Source: Clytia hemisphaerica
Lineage: Eukaryota; Cnidaria; Hydrozoa; Leptothecata; Clytiidae
NCBI GenBank assembly: GCA_902728285.1
Contig: CACVBU010000485.1
Location: forward strand, 496,001-560,000
DNA length: 64,000 nucleotides
Reading direction: 5' to 3'
A model generated the notes under the pieces. The model saw only the letters and a list, made by a program, of their open reading frames with translations, searched no databases and was not told where the DNA came from. How positions within the stretch are numbered: position 1 is the stretch's first letter; each line of letters opens with the position of its first letter. Below, piece after piece: positions 45,001-56,391 of this stretch. A program made the translations under genes and the position numbers.

Positions 45001-45806
45001 AAGACAGCGGCTTTGAAAGGTTAAAAAAATTTTTTAATTCTTTAAAACTGGTCCAAACTGTCCAAAATGACTACTGGTACTAAGGGGAAGTGGATAAAGG
45101 CATTTTAAATGAAAAATGAAAAACAATAATGTCTATGTTAACCCTTAGAAGCCAGAATACGTATATATACGTTTTGAAAAGGTCATTTTACCGATACACA
45201 GTCTTCTGGTCATAACTCCTGACCACTTGCGATTCAGAGAAAAAAAATCTGCTATTTTTTGTAGCTGAGAGAAAGGGCTTTCCAACGATACCAAAGTTGA
45301 TATCTGAATACTTTGTCCTGGTCGAGAAATCGCCTTTGAAAGAATAAATTTCCAGAAAAAAATGATGAACTTTTTGGCCTTTTTCAAAAAAAGACAGCGG
45401 CTTTGAAAGGTTAAAAAAAATTTTTAATTCTTTCAAACTGGTCCAAACTGTCCAAAATGACTACTGGTACTAAGAGAAAGTGGATAAAGGCATTTTAAAT
45501 GAAAAATGAAAAACAATCATGTCTATGTTAACCCTTAGAAGCCAGAATACGTATATATACGTTTTGAAAAGGCCATTTTACCGATACACAGTCTTTTGGT
45601 CATAACTCCTGACCACTTGCGATTCAGAGAAAAAAAATCTGCTATTTTTTGTAGCTGAGAGAAAGGGCTTTCCAACAATACCAAAGTTGATATCTGAATA
45701 GTTTGTCCTGGTCGAGAAATCGCCTTTGAAAGAATAAATTTCCAGAAAAAAATGATGAACTTTTTGGCCTTTTTCAAAAAAAGACAGCGGCTTTGAAAGG
45801 TTAAAC
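42021..45806. repeat. 390-bp satellite, about 9.7 units
   Basis: Units begin AACCCTTAGAAGCCAGAATA at about 42021, 42411, 42801, 43191, 43581, 43971, 44361, 44750, 45140 and 45530. The last ends after about 277 bp. Units differ by only a few substitutions or single-base indels. Each has a palindromic ACGTATATATACGT (altered to ...TATAAGT in the first). Most units keep an 80-codon minus-strand frame (KKAKKFIIFFWKFIL...YTYSGF). That frame begins at TTG, not ATG, and one unit is frameshifted in the A-run, so coding is doubtful. Confidence 0.95.
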
Positions 45807-46670
45807 AACGAAAAGTAAAGCGTCGAGTCTTATAAGAATAAGAGTGTAAATTGTCACTTTCAAATAGATTAAAAGTAAAAGAAAAGTTTACGAATAACTG
45901 CTGTTTTTACATTAAAACAGTCACGCTGACAACTTTTTTGTTTCCTTTAAAAAGTCGACTGCGAATTCTTTAATACCTCGAAGTAGCTTTAGTTAAAAGC
46001 TATTTTAAAATACAACAGGTTTAGCAATTTGTGACTAGGTCGTCACAGTATAACTGGGCGTAATATGCTTCTATCCTTCTTTACCTCTTGATTTTAGGAA
46101 GACAGTACACTGTATTCGTTTCAGTGCTCATTACAGTTTACCAGGGGTTGTACCTTATGTTTTTGATAGACTGGTGAATAAAGAATTAACTTCAGCGAAT
46201 TATGGATTCTAGGCTGGCGTATAATTTAGTGTCTAATTTAGCGTGAATGTATACTTAAGGCAGGAAACTGAATTTTCAGACCGGTGAATCGTCATTCTTT
46301 TCGTGCCTTGGACCGGAAAATTTCGAAATTCACTGGGTTTCAATAAGATCCTTACGGTGTACGAAAAGGCCCTATTTTTCGACACATTTAATGGCTAAAA
46401 CAGCAAGGGTATTAAAATTAATATTAAAATTCTGAAATCGACAGATATGTGAAATTTAGTAGAAATAACACTTTAGGTGACTTATTTTTTCGTGTTCTAG
46501 AAACCCTTTTAAAGTAAGAAACTCGATGTAATACATATTTCGTCATTTACCCCGTGTAATTTCGGAACTGACTGGCATTATCGTGTAGAAAATTACGGAG
46601 TCTGACGGAATGTTTCAGGGGTCTCTTTCTTAAAAAGAAATTAACCTTCTCTATTGAATTTATTTTAACA
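45807..46670. other. Upstream region of the 46.7-kb gene
   Basis: No repeat or coding frame that I can support. A TTTTAACAG at 46662-46670 looks like a splice acceptor, so a non-coding first exon may lie upstream. Confidence 0.4.
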
Positions 46671-46690
46671 GGAAAGGAAATAGACAAACA

Positions 46691-49600
46691 ATGCATCGGT
46701 TGAACACTGGAAGCAAAGACTTGCTGAAGATTGCCTTTGTAGTATTTGCAATGATAGTGATGTATCATGTAGTCTTTCATTCGAACGTCGGTAAGTTGGC
46801 ATTTGTGTTTTATGCTTTTACGGTGAAGTCAGTCTCTATTGATTTTTATAGTATAACTCGAGTAACTTATCTGGAACCTTGAGTTAGCAATCACAGTGAC
46901 CATAGCATAAAGGTAGAGCATTCAGCTACGGTGCGCAATGTTTTGGGTTCGATTCCCGATGTATCAAGTACCATTTTGAGAATTTTGGTATGACCCGGTC
47001 ATACCAAAATTCTCAAAATGGTACTTGATACATCTCTATGCTCAGCAACTAAAGAGACGGATCAAGGATAAGTGGAGAAATCCAGGGAAAGGAGTGGCAC
47101 CCTCCCTTACCTTCGGAAAAACAGCAATACGAAAAGGGAGCTTTCGGGTCGCCCTCGACCGCGTTCGCAAACTTACTTACTTAGCAATCACATCCCCTTC
47201 TCACAGACCCACTGGGACCCCTTCCCACTGGAAAAATTAGCCAAAATATTCGGATGATCTGGAGTTTTTACAACGTCGGCTAAAGATTTCTTCCTGTGTA
47301 TTTTACCGAACCAGTTCTATATTTGTGATATTATGATGTACACCTCTACAAAATACATGTACCCTCTAGGTCCCGAAGGTCCCGAGGTCCTGAGATGAAA
47401 ATCCCTGCACAAAATACTTATACTCCTAGGTCCCGAAGGTCCCAAGGTACCGAGATGAAAATCTCCCCACAAAATACTTGTGCCCCTACTTATGTCCCAA
47501 AGGTCCCAAGGTCCCGAGATGAGAATAAAAGAAATACCCTCCACGATATAAATCATACACCCCCTAGCTCCCAAAGGTCCCAAGGTCCCGAGATGACAAT
47601 ATACCAAATACACCCCAAAATAAACATACACCCCTAGGTCACAAAGGTCCCAAGGCCCTGAGATGAGAATGAAAGAAATACCCTCCACGATAAACATCAT
47701 ACACCCCCTAGGTCCCAAAGGTCCCAAGGTCCTGAAATGACAATATACCAAATCCACCCCACAATATACATACACCCCTAGGTCCCAAAGGTCCCAAGGT
47801 CCCGAGATGAGAATATACCAAATACACCCCAACAATATACATGTACCCCCTAGGAATCAAATCAATAACGCTTGATAGCGGGTAATATACCCTTCCTTTA
47901 TGAGCTCTTACAAAGTAAACAAGGGATGGCGTACAATGTAAGCATATTTATTTTTCTTATAAGCATATACTTTATAAGAATCAAATTTATAACGCTTGAT
48001 AGCGGGTAATATACCCTTTTAGTTTTTACAAAATAAGCAAGGAACGGTGTAAAATATGAGCATATTTATTTTTCTTATAAGCATCTACTTTATAAGAATC
48101 AAATCAATAACTCTTGATAGACGATAGATTTTGTTCTCATTGATGCAATCTTACGAGATAATTCTACAAAAAGTTGGTAAATTAGTCTTAGATAAGACCC
48201 TGGCTCGGGGCGTTCCCATGAAAATCTTATTAAATTTGTATATGGATTGCATTTCTCGAATGTGAGATAAAGTAAACACCTATTGGCTGTGTTCAACAAT
48301 ACACCCCCCTTCTCAAAGGTAGGATTTTTTCAGCTAGTGGGGGGGGGGGGGTAAAAATAACGGACTGAAATTGATGGGGATTTATATTCCCATATTTTTA
48401 TGGCTGTGGATTTAACTTCTTTTGTTTTCAAGTCAGAAAATTCACTAAGGATGTGAAAGATAACACAATATTTTGCAAGAGGATTGGTGTTTATTTGATT
48501 ATTTTTCGTAAGGACAAAAATTTGAGGATAATTTCTCATGCCACCGGAGACGATAATTTGGCCAATTTTTCCAATGGGAAGGGTTCCCAGTTGGTCTGTG
48601 AGAAGGGGGTGTTTAATTTATGACCGAAAACTCTTAATCTTTTCCTTGTAGTAGTATATCTTGAATTAGCTTTCATCTCAAGTACTTGTTTTCCCCATGC
48701 AGTTTAAATATTAGGCGAAATTTTTGACTTAAAATCGTCTTGTTTGGTATATTCTCATCTTGTTGGGACCTAGGGGTGTATGATTTATTTTGGGGTGTAT
48801 TTGGTATATTCTCATCTCGGGACCTTGGGATCAAGGGGGTTTATGTATATTTTGGGGTGTATTTGGTATATTCTCATCTCGGGACCTTGGGACCTAGGGG
48901 TACATGCATATTTTCGGGGTGTATTTGGTATATTCTTACCTCGGGACTTTGGGACCTAGGGGTGTATGTATATTTTGGGGTGTGTTTGGTATACATTATT
49001 GGACCTAGGATAGATAGATATTGTAGAGGGAATAGTATTTCTGTATTTTACATTACATTTCTTATTTTTGTGAAACCAAAGTCTTTTGTTTAAATGAATT
49101 TTGAGGTGAGCAAGTGAATGCTTTCTTGCTGTTCTGTAAAATTCAGAAGTTTTTGTGTCTTATAAAAACCCAAGACTGACCCAAAATATCATCCCCCTCC
49201 AATTTTTGTCCCCATTGAAAATAAACCAATCCTTAATGCAAAATATTTACTATTTTTCCCATCCCAAATAAATGAAAAAATCCTACCGGGACTGTGAGAA
49301 GGGGGTGTGCAATCCCGTATAGAGTGTGCAACTGATATTCTCCGTTCAGCTCTCTAAGCCTGTTTTAACCATGAATTTAGCGATTTTTTTTTCAAAAAGT
49401 CCTAATGTTCTTGATTTTGTTGAAATCTAAATTATATTGTAACATCATTTGCAATTTCGCTTGTTATAATGATTGCTGTAAAGCAATAACATTTGAAAAT
49501 CAGGGTCAAAATAAAATTATATTATTTGGCCACTTTAGATTAAGGTCGTTGAACTATTTTCGTGTTGGCATTTTGCTAAACTCGAAGGTAATTCCAAAAT

Positions 49601-51349
49601 TTTCAAGATTATTTTATATCTAGCTCAATCTTCACATCCTCTTAGGTTCCAAATAAACAGGCCCTCCCCCGCTTGTTAATTTCTCGAAGATTTTCCAGCC
49701 CCTCAGACCTTATTAGGACCCCCCCACCGTTTATTAATTTTTAAGTATATTCTTTGCTGTCAAGAGAAGTCAGGAAATCAGAGAAGGCCCCTTATTTTGC
49801 TCTGAATAGCCTGATTTTAGCCTATATTTACCTTATTTTTGGGTTTTTATTTTTGGTACAATTGCCAACCCCCTCCCCGGAAATAGGTCCCCCCGTATAT
49901 CAAATTCTCGAAAATTTTCAAACCCCCCGTTTACTCGACCCTCCCCCCGAACCTAAGAGTAACGATCCGTCTTTATAATATATTTTAGTACCCAAAGTGT
50001 TAACCAACGGACGTGACACAGTCGTCGCCGTTATCGAAGAAGAACAGAGGGTTCAAATCTCACTTCCAAAGAATCCTGAAAAAGCTGCAAAAATGAAAGA
50101 AAGTATTAAACAAAACCTTAAAAATCTAAACCAGCAAAAATTGATGCTGTCGACAACTAAGAAAGTGAATGTGAAAATGGCCAAAACACCGAGAGCTTCA
50201 ACTACAACGACAACGACAAAAGTACTGAAAACGACGAAATTACCGACGACGAAGAAATTACCGACAACGACTAAAACTCCGACCACTAACGATCCAACCA
50301 CATCTCGGGATTACCTCGGTGTAATCTTATACATCCCGAATTCCGAATCTCACGCCAGACAATTTTTGGCTTTCGCATATGCGTCGTGGAGACATATCAC
50401 GGACAAAGAGGAGAAACTTTTAGACAAAAACATTCCAAGTAAGTCGCGCAATAGTATCGATCTTCTCGCATTCTGTCACCCTAATATTTGTCCCCACCTT
50501 GAGCAATTCTGCACTAAAATCACCGACATATCAAAAGTCCGTAATGCTGTCAAACAAAAATGCTGGGCCGTTCAACAACCCTTTGAAACGGATATCTGGT
50601 ACGGCCCGCTAAACTCATTTATCATGTTTAAGAGAAAAGACGTCACTCAATTACCAAAGAAGTATAAATATCTTCTCCGCACGGATAACGATGTTTTTTT
50701 AAGCCCTGCTTTGTTTTTATTAAAACCGACCAAATTCTTGTTCGGCCATGGAGGTTATAGTGATCCCTTCAATATGAAACGATTGAAAGAAGTTTCTAAG
50801 CGACTTGGAATGATTCATCGTGGACGACATGGTATCGGATCAACTTGGTGCGCCGAAACAAAACAGTTTATCGCGATCGCCAATAAAACTTACGATACAA
50901 CCCGCTATGTTTGGTTGAACGAATTCAAGCCAAAGGCTCAAGGCTTAGAAACCATCAATTTTACTAAGAATAGCGAGGGTGAATGGATCCGCTGGTGGAG
51001 ACCGGTTTCTTTGCTATATGGTGGAGAAATAGCGATCAACCACATGCTACCACAAATTTCCGACCAAAATCAAGGAAGATTCGATGATTCCTCATGCTCA
51101 ACAGAAAGTATTTGGGAAGCATATCATATTCATTGCTGGCATAGTCCTTGTCATTTCTCAAAATTCGAATTCGATAATTTCATGCATAACCTTCTACATG
51201 GTACAAAAGATTTGAGCAATAAATTGAGTAAAGAATTGGTGAGAAATAGTTATGAGAAAGACACCAGAAATATGACAATGCAACAATTTTCTTCCTATAT
51301 CGCTTATAATGCTATTGGAAAATATTTAGGAAGATATTTCAAGAATTGA
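46691..51349 (+). CDS. Type II membrane DUF7164 glycosyltransferase-like protein
   Basis: Exon 1 coding is 46691-46790 (donor G|GTAAGT) and exon 2 is 49989-51349 (acceptor TATTTTAG). One base from exon 1 and two from exon 2 complete a Val codon. The product is 486 residues. Residues about 11-29 (LLKIAFVVFAMIVMYHVVF) form a signal anchor after a short cytosolic tail. A Thr/Lys-rich stalk follows (about 101-136). The catalytic-like domain then has LRTDNDVFL (about 263; DxD-type), FGHGGYSDPF, HRGRHGIGSTW (about 310), LLYGGEIAINHM and IHCWHSPCHFSKF (about 413). This motif set matches DUF7164 proteins, thought to be Golgi glycosyltransferases. The fold is inferred and the substrate unknown. An acceptor at 46670 suggests a 5' UTR intron. 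The 3.2-kb intron is packed with repeats. Confidence 0.85.
46885..46957 (+). mobile_element. tRNA-derived SINE head
   Basis: A TAGCATAAAGGTAGAGCA stretch resembles a pol III A box. GGTTCGATTCC (46947-46957) is a perfect B box, 32 bp downstream. The implied anticodon arm is not a good stem, so it is a SINE head or tRNA relic and not a working tRNA. It lies in the intron of the DUF7164 gene. Confidence 0.6.
46958..47034. repeat. Perfect 77-bp palindrome
   Basis: A 36-bp stem with no mismatch starts GATGTATCAAGTACCATTTT around a CCCGG loop. It directly follows the B box of the SINE-like head. Confidence 0.9.
47335..47865 (-). repeat. ~60-65-bp tandem repeat, intronic
   Basis: About eight units contain CCTAGGTCCCAAAGGTCCC, AAGGTCCCGAGATGA and ATACCAAATACACCCC. 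Some units have an alternative AGAAATACCCTCCACGAT spacer. An inverted array of the same unit lies at 48750-49010 in the same intron. Confidence 0.9.
47853..48120. repeat. ~120-bp tandem repeat, 2.2 units
   Basis: Two units start AATCAAAT(C/T)(A/T)ATAACGC, contain TTGATAGCGGGTAATATACC and CATATTTATTTTTCTTATAA, and end ACTTTATAAG. A third partial unit follows. Confidence 0.85.
48301..48612. mobile_element. MITE, TCTCACAGACCC family
   Basis: The left end is degraded (ACACCCCCCTTCTCA) and the right end is GGTCTGTGAGAAGGGGGTGT. The interior has GATGGGGATTTATATTCCCA and GTCAGAAAATTCA as in the copies at 30221 and 62219. Confidence 0.8.
48750..49010 (+). repeat. ~60-bp tandem repeat, inverted partner
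   Basis: About four units of GGGACCTAGGGGTGTATGTA, TATTTTGGGGTGTATTTGGT and ATATTCTCATCTC, the reverse complement of the 47335-47865 unit. Confidence 0.9.
49170..49312. mobile_element. Partial MITE, TCTCACAGACCC family
   Basis: It carries TTTTTGTCCCCATTGAAAAT, AAATAAACCAATCCTT and GGGACTGTGAGAAGGGGGTG. About half of the element is present. Confidence 0.65.
49639..49960. mobile_element. ~320-bp MITE abutting the exon 2 acceptor
   Basis: Ends CTCTTAGGTTC and GAACCTAAGAG are inverted. The interior has CCCTCCCC-type motifs repeated near both ends. Its right end is about 28 bp from the splice acceptor of the DUF7164 exon 2, so it may cover the branch-point region. Confidence 0.7.
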
Positions 51350-52434
51350 CAAGTATATGGGTTAAACATGATTGAAATGAGATTTGGGACTAAGACACTC
51401 TCACTATCTGAAGTTTTATTTGAATTATTTGATTATCTAGACAGTTGATGTGCCTAGTTTTACTTAATTAAACTTCAAAAGAAATTTTTAAATTCCAACA
51501 AATTCACAATGTATATATTTTTGGAAAGAGTTGATTAAAATCTGTGACCATTCATATATGTATAGGATTTTTGTAAAGAAATTTTTATTTATGTGAAATA
51601 ATTTCTTTTTATGGAAATTGACAATTGTTGAACCGCGTGAACTTTCTCTAAAATCTAACCTGTGACGACGGGCTATAAAGATTTATTTTTATACTTTAAA
51701 GTCGAAAATTGAAGAAGAAAATGTTTCAACTGGTTCAAGATTCACGCCCGACGATTTTTGAAATATTTGATGTGCTCAGATTTTTTCTTTTAGATAAAAT
51801 TTTACAGCCCTGTGATGTAGCACTAAAACGGCCAAAAAAGTGTTTTCGGTAACGAACGAGAATAATACATTCTCCTTTGGAAGCGGCTTAAAGTTTTCTA
51901 GGATAGCTGACCTCCTTCTTGTACCTTGATTCCCTTAATTCTCGCACGCCTTTGATTTTTGCGCAGCTCGTAAAATAGAACATTCGCGCATCCTTTGAGA
52001 TTTCTGCACGTTCAGAACTAATCCTAAAATTCACTATTTTGTGAGTATTTATGGTCCATTTTCCTAAGAAATTGGGTGCAAAGCCTTAAAATATTCTTAA
52101 CTTGTTCTTAAGATTTTGGCCATCGAAGCCTACTGCTCTTATATAGTTTGCTGTTACAAAAGAAACGTGTACTCTACATGTAGAATTTAACTCGGAGAAG
52201 ACACCTCATATAAAAAGACAGAAAGGAAATTCAAGATATCGATTATATTGTGGTCGATCTAGCGAGCGTGCACTGGTGGATTTTAAAATGAGGTCAAAAC
52301 TCAATAACAAGCAATTCTAAAAAGTTCGGATATTTAATATGGGAATGATAAATATTTTAAAAATTTAAAATTCTTCTCTTGTAGCGCCTTAACGTGCACT
52401 TCTATTTTATATATTTTGATTATTTCATTTTCAG
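51350..52434. other. Intergenic region, no gene seen
   Basis: It contains a relic of the TTCGCGC MITE (51935-52015) and of the 10934-type repeat (52030-52175). No exon was recognised, so earlier PAAF1 exons are not here. Confidence 0.45.
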
Positions 52435-54822
52435 TTTTTTGAACTTAAATATGCTTCAGCTTTGAACAGTTGTTGTTTCATCAATGAACATCGAGTTGTT
52501 GCTGGACAACAAAATGGTAGCTTATCTGTGGCTGACATAAGAAATCCAAAGTAAACCATTACCCCTGCCATTACCATTAGGCAGGAGCCCAGATGGTCTA
52601 AAGAATGAAGTGTCTTCTTAGGAAATATCAAAATTTATTGCCTTATTTATAGCCGTGCATGTCGATAAGCGTAAAATTCAGTTTAGTAGAAGAGGGTAAA
52701 AAACGGAGATGGACTGGTTTTGCACGTCGTTTTGAACATTTCGATTCCCATTGCCATTAACCAACAAATTTTATCCCTGTCTTTTACAGTAAAGCTGAAT
52801 ATGTTTTGAAGCATGGCAAATCACTGATTAATTAAGTCAAGACGTATTATAAGAATTGAGTTCTTGTACGACGAAGTCAGACCGAAATTCATTAATTTCT
52901 ATGTTGTTGCATTGTTTTATTCTAAGATCCTATTATTTCATTTTGCTTTTGTTACGATGTAATGACCAATCTCAAATCCAGAATTCTGAAAATCTTTCTA
53001 TTTAGCTGACCTTAAACTTGGAGATTCTATAACAGAGGCAGTTTACGTCACAGCAGATACTTACCTTGAAAAGCACAGGTCGAAATTATATATAGACGCT
53101 GTGCCGACCAATCCAGATTCTCTTCAGCGCGCAATCAATGCAAAGAAAAGTAACCATGACGACCATCCAAGATCTTGGATGAAGTTCAAAGTTGATATTT
53201 TTATTCCCGTCGTTGAAAACACAACTCAAAAATGTCATCATTGCTTTTTAAAAAGAGTCAGTGATAGAGAATCATAACATAAAGTCTGTCTATTATTTCG
53301 ATTCATTTAAAGTGACATTTCCATAATCAAACGTTTAGTAATTACTGTTATACATTTGGGGATTATGTAAAAGATCTCTTTCGAAAGAAACTCACTTCAA
53401 TTACACTTGGAGGTTTCTGGGGAATTCGTGAATAGTAAACTGCATACTGATACAGTCTGCTAAACATTAATATGGTGATATTTGCTCTTCATCTTTAATT
53501 TTTTCTACAGTAATTATATTCACACATGCGCAATAAAATTTCTATTATTGGTCTACAGAGGTTGAAATACTCATGGTAGTAGATACTAGTATTCAGATTT
53601 GTCATTTTGCCGTCATAGAAGCGATGTCAGATGTACACCCTTTGGACGTTTATTGTCTACTAATACAACTAAAACTGGGCTTCGGATAGACTGGGAATCC
53701 AGTCGTTTATAACGTTTTTGTTGAAAGCGGGAAATTTTTATGTCGGGATATGGTTAATATAAACGACTGGGCTAAGGTGGTTTCCGTAGCTTACGGGAGT
53801 TCCAGCAGGGCCCGCAGATTTCTGCGGGGTGGGAAAACAATCATATACAACAAAATATATAAACAAATAAAAATTTCAGCCAATGAGAATTTCTAAGTGA
53901 AAGAAAAAAAAACAAACCAAAACAAACCAACAAGACCCCCTGGAAATGTTTTCCAAAAACATGAAAAAAGAGAATTTTTATGAAAAGTTTTTTGTGCACA
54001 AAATATTCTAGACGACTATATTGATGCTCCTGTCAAGTTTTCTACTTCCTATTTTTTACTGAGTTAAGTCGTCTAGCATGCTAGACTAGGCTTCGGAGGA
54101 ATTCTATGTTAAAATTCTATATTAAACATTTAAATCACTATGAAAAATCGTGTGTTCCTAAGAAATTTAACCAACGAATAAGACCAATGAGAACACATAA
54201 TTCTGAACTGGTAAGAATTTTCGGGAACGATGGTGTCCGTGGACCCCAGAGCAACTCCCTTTACTATCGGGGCATTGAACAGTGGAATAGCCTACCTGAA
54301 AAAGTAGTTAAATAATCTACAATACAAGAGTTTAAAGAAAACCTCGGTCTAGCTTGGAAAGAGAAAATGTTTGAGTATGATTGAAACTGTCACTATTGTT
54401 GCATATCTGTTTAAAGTTAACCTTTGTAATAAACCAAACCAATGTATGAGCGATTTATAGAGGCCCATGTGCTTGCACGGTGGCCTGGAAATCTGTAAAA
54501 CATTATTATTATTATATTATTATGTAAGCGTTGAAACTTTTTCAGGACTTTTATGAGGGTAACATAAATGTTTGCAATTCTTCCATAAGGGTAAGGTCCT
54601 AGTGGTCAGATGTTTGTTGTTTCAGGTGATGGTGCTTGTTCATGTATTTCTCTCGATAACCCAAACCAACACTCATACAAAGAACAAAACTTGATTACCA
54701 AAGAACTTATTGGATCCAATCACGACCCCATTTATGATATTGCTTTTTCAAATTATCATGTTTACACGGCATGTCGTGACGGAGTTGTTAGAAAATGTTG
54801 TGTTGATGTCACGTCAACTTAA
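52435..54822 (+). CDS. PAAF1: PAAF1-like WD40 protein, C-terminal exons
   Basis: Exon 52435-52550 (acceptor TTTTCAG, donor AA|GTAAAC) encodes a WD repeat: SALNSCCFINEHRVVAGQ, then QNGSLSVADIRNP. Exon 54610-54822 (acceptor GTCAG) encodes GDGACSC, then NHDPIYDIAF, HVYTACRDGVVRK and a stop. The pairs CCxF/AGxQxGxxxxxDxRxP and GDGxC/DPxY/YTxCRDGxVRx follow the end of PAAF1, the proteasomal ATPase-associated factor, in order. The exon of about 20 residues expected between them could not be found in 52551-54609. Earlier WD repeats are absent too. Either that exon is diverged, or the locus is a partial copy. A dispersed repeat (53190-53430) and a LINE end (54080-54535) lie in the intron. Confidence 0.65.
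53190..53430 (-). repeat. Dispersed repeat, uninterrupted partner of 5.7-6.4 kb
   Basis: Inverted and collinear with the flanks of the 5814-6280 MITE; see that entry for the shared words. Just upstream, 53007-53275 holds an open frame (TADTYLEKHRSKLYIDAVP) of unknown origin. Confidence 0.7.
54080..54535 (+). mobile_element. 3' end of a CR1/L2/Jockey-like LINE
   Basis: It encodes RIRPMRTHNSELVRIFGNDG, then SLYYRGIEQWNSLPEKVVK. After an in-frame stop comes FKENLGLAWKE. The 3' UTR has AGGCCCATGTGCTTGC and a matching GGTGGCCT, then an (ATT)n tail. It is the same family as 683-1105. Confidence 0.8.
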
Positions 54823-55121
54823 ATATCACTACGTTTTTAACCTTGGAGGCAGATACTAGTTACTAAATCACAAAGGTTTTCACTTTTGCAATGGAAGAGA
54901 AGCCATTCATTTCTTTGCCAAATTTATGAAGTTAAGTAAATCTGGATTTCTTTGGGGACCAGATTTCTTTTGGAAACACTCTTCGAAAGTTCTGAGAGAT
55001 GAAACACCATATTAATACTAAACAAATAAGCAATTTCATTATTAATGGTTATTAAGAAAGTTTATTAAGAAAGATCGATCAAAAGTTATAATACAAAGAA
55101 TTTGAAACTTTTTGAAGTTGA

Positions 55122-55719
55122 TTAACTGTAGGTGAGTCGTGCACGTGGGAACACGGTAGCGCACAAATAGTTATCACGCCATGTATGACCCAACGGTTCT
55201 GATGGTTCAATCCATTGTATGCAATGTTTTCCAGGGATTGGTCCAGCCATCGACCATTCAAAAATGAAGGGGCTGTGATGTGGAACGCATAGATAGTTAT
55301 CTCGCCATGTGTGTTTGGCTGGTGAACTAAACTCGATGATTCGTGTGCATCTCATGCCAGAGATTGGACCTGTTATGAAATGAAGAAATAATTGTCAATT
55401 TTTTGAAGAATATTTTCTGTTGCAAAGGAAGATAACAGATTCGAAAAAAGTTATATTTCAACGTTTAAAAAATGTTCCATCACTCACCGGCGTAACTCCA
55501 TCTCATACCGCTTGCAATGTAGGATGGTCCTGTTCGCTCGCAAAAGTAATTGTCCGCCCATGTGTATGGATCTGATGGTTCCAAAATTCTTGTGCATCTC
55601 CAGCCATTACCAAGATGTCCTGCATATGACCAACGAAATTCACGCGGCCAGTGTGGATATCTTGGGCATTGCCCGTATGTTAGACCAAGAAGGCCAAAGA
55701 TTAAGAGTAACTTCAACAT
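55122..55719 (-). CDS. Secreted three-unit W/C repeat protein, full-length paralog
   Basis: Minus-strand exon 1 is 55719-55488 and exon 2 is 55369-55122. The intron is 118 bp (GTGAGTG...AACAG) in phase 1, and the product is 159 residues. Residues 1-16 (MLKLLLIFGLLGLTYG) are a signal peptide. The mature part has three units of about 45 residues with the pattern F(R/E)WSxAGxxxGxxCxxxxEPSxPxxxTWxDNYxC. They begin near residues 27, 71 and 114. Each unit carries conserved Trp, one Cys in the middle and one at the end, suggesting an in-unit disulfide. Three such units could form a beta-trefoil-like lectin fold, which is inference. I do not recognise a named family. The TATA box is at 55801-55810. 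Its paralog is at 61388-61883. Confidence 0.85.
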
Positions 55720-55800
55720 TTTGTCAACTGTGCTTTTTGAATTAATTTTTTTCTTTTACACTTTGAGTGTTGCTTGTTGTTTTCCAATGTTTTTGAGAAC

Positions 55801-55810
55801 CCTTTATATA
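55801..55810 (-). promoter_or_regulatory. TATA box of the minus-strand secreted protein gene
   Basis: TATATAAAGG on the minus strand, 91 bases before the ATG. The paralog has TATATAAAAG 90 bases before its ATG. The upstream words GGGGGTA, CTTC and CGTAT(T/C)G are conserved too. Confidence 0.75.
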
Positions 55811-56391
55811 CAATACGGTCACTGGAAGTTCTACCCCCTAGTTTTTATCGATTTCAGGTTAGATGTATTATCTTTTAAACTTATGACAAGGGGGTTATCT
55901 CAAATGTATTGTTTCATTTCCCACGGAAGTCGCATGGAATGATAAAAAAAGTATCAATTAATAATTAGCTCGTTTGGAAATGAGCCAGTTAATTCCCCAG
56001 AACACTTAATCGTAGAAACCATGGAGGAGGGGAAGCATTTTGAAACAGAAACAAACTTTACTTTATCTTGTTATATTTATTGAAAAGGAAGCTGACAGCT
56101 ACAATCCTACACAAAATATTTGAGAAAAAGGTGATTTCCCAGTGAAATTTTAAACACAACAAATGATTTTTAAGTGTGTTAAACTAGAGTTGGAAAGTCA
56201 GGTTTTAACTCAAATCTGCTCCAATAAGGCTTGGAATCTAGCCTAGAAGGGGGGGTTTCAGGGGTCTTAAATACCGTCATACCGACAATATTTTGGGTCA
56301 AATACCGTAATACCGTCGGTGAATGAAGCCTAATACCGATACCGATATTATAATGAATTTTCAGTTATCAAATCTATTGTGTAGTAACCCC

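Noticed and set aside
42026..45808. Family of 80-residue minus-strand genes
   Set aside because: The frame starts at TTG, repeats with the satellite unit, and is frameshifted in one unit. Satellite homogenisation explains it.
46885..46957. Functional tRNA gene
   Set aside because: The A box is poor and the anticodon arm does not pair, so a SINE head or relic is more likely.
53004..53275. Possible PAAF1 middle exon after TATTTAG
   Set aside because: The phase from 52550 leads to an immediate stop, and the translation (TADTYLEKHRSK...) does not resemble the PAAF1 segment expected.
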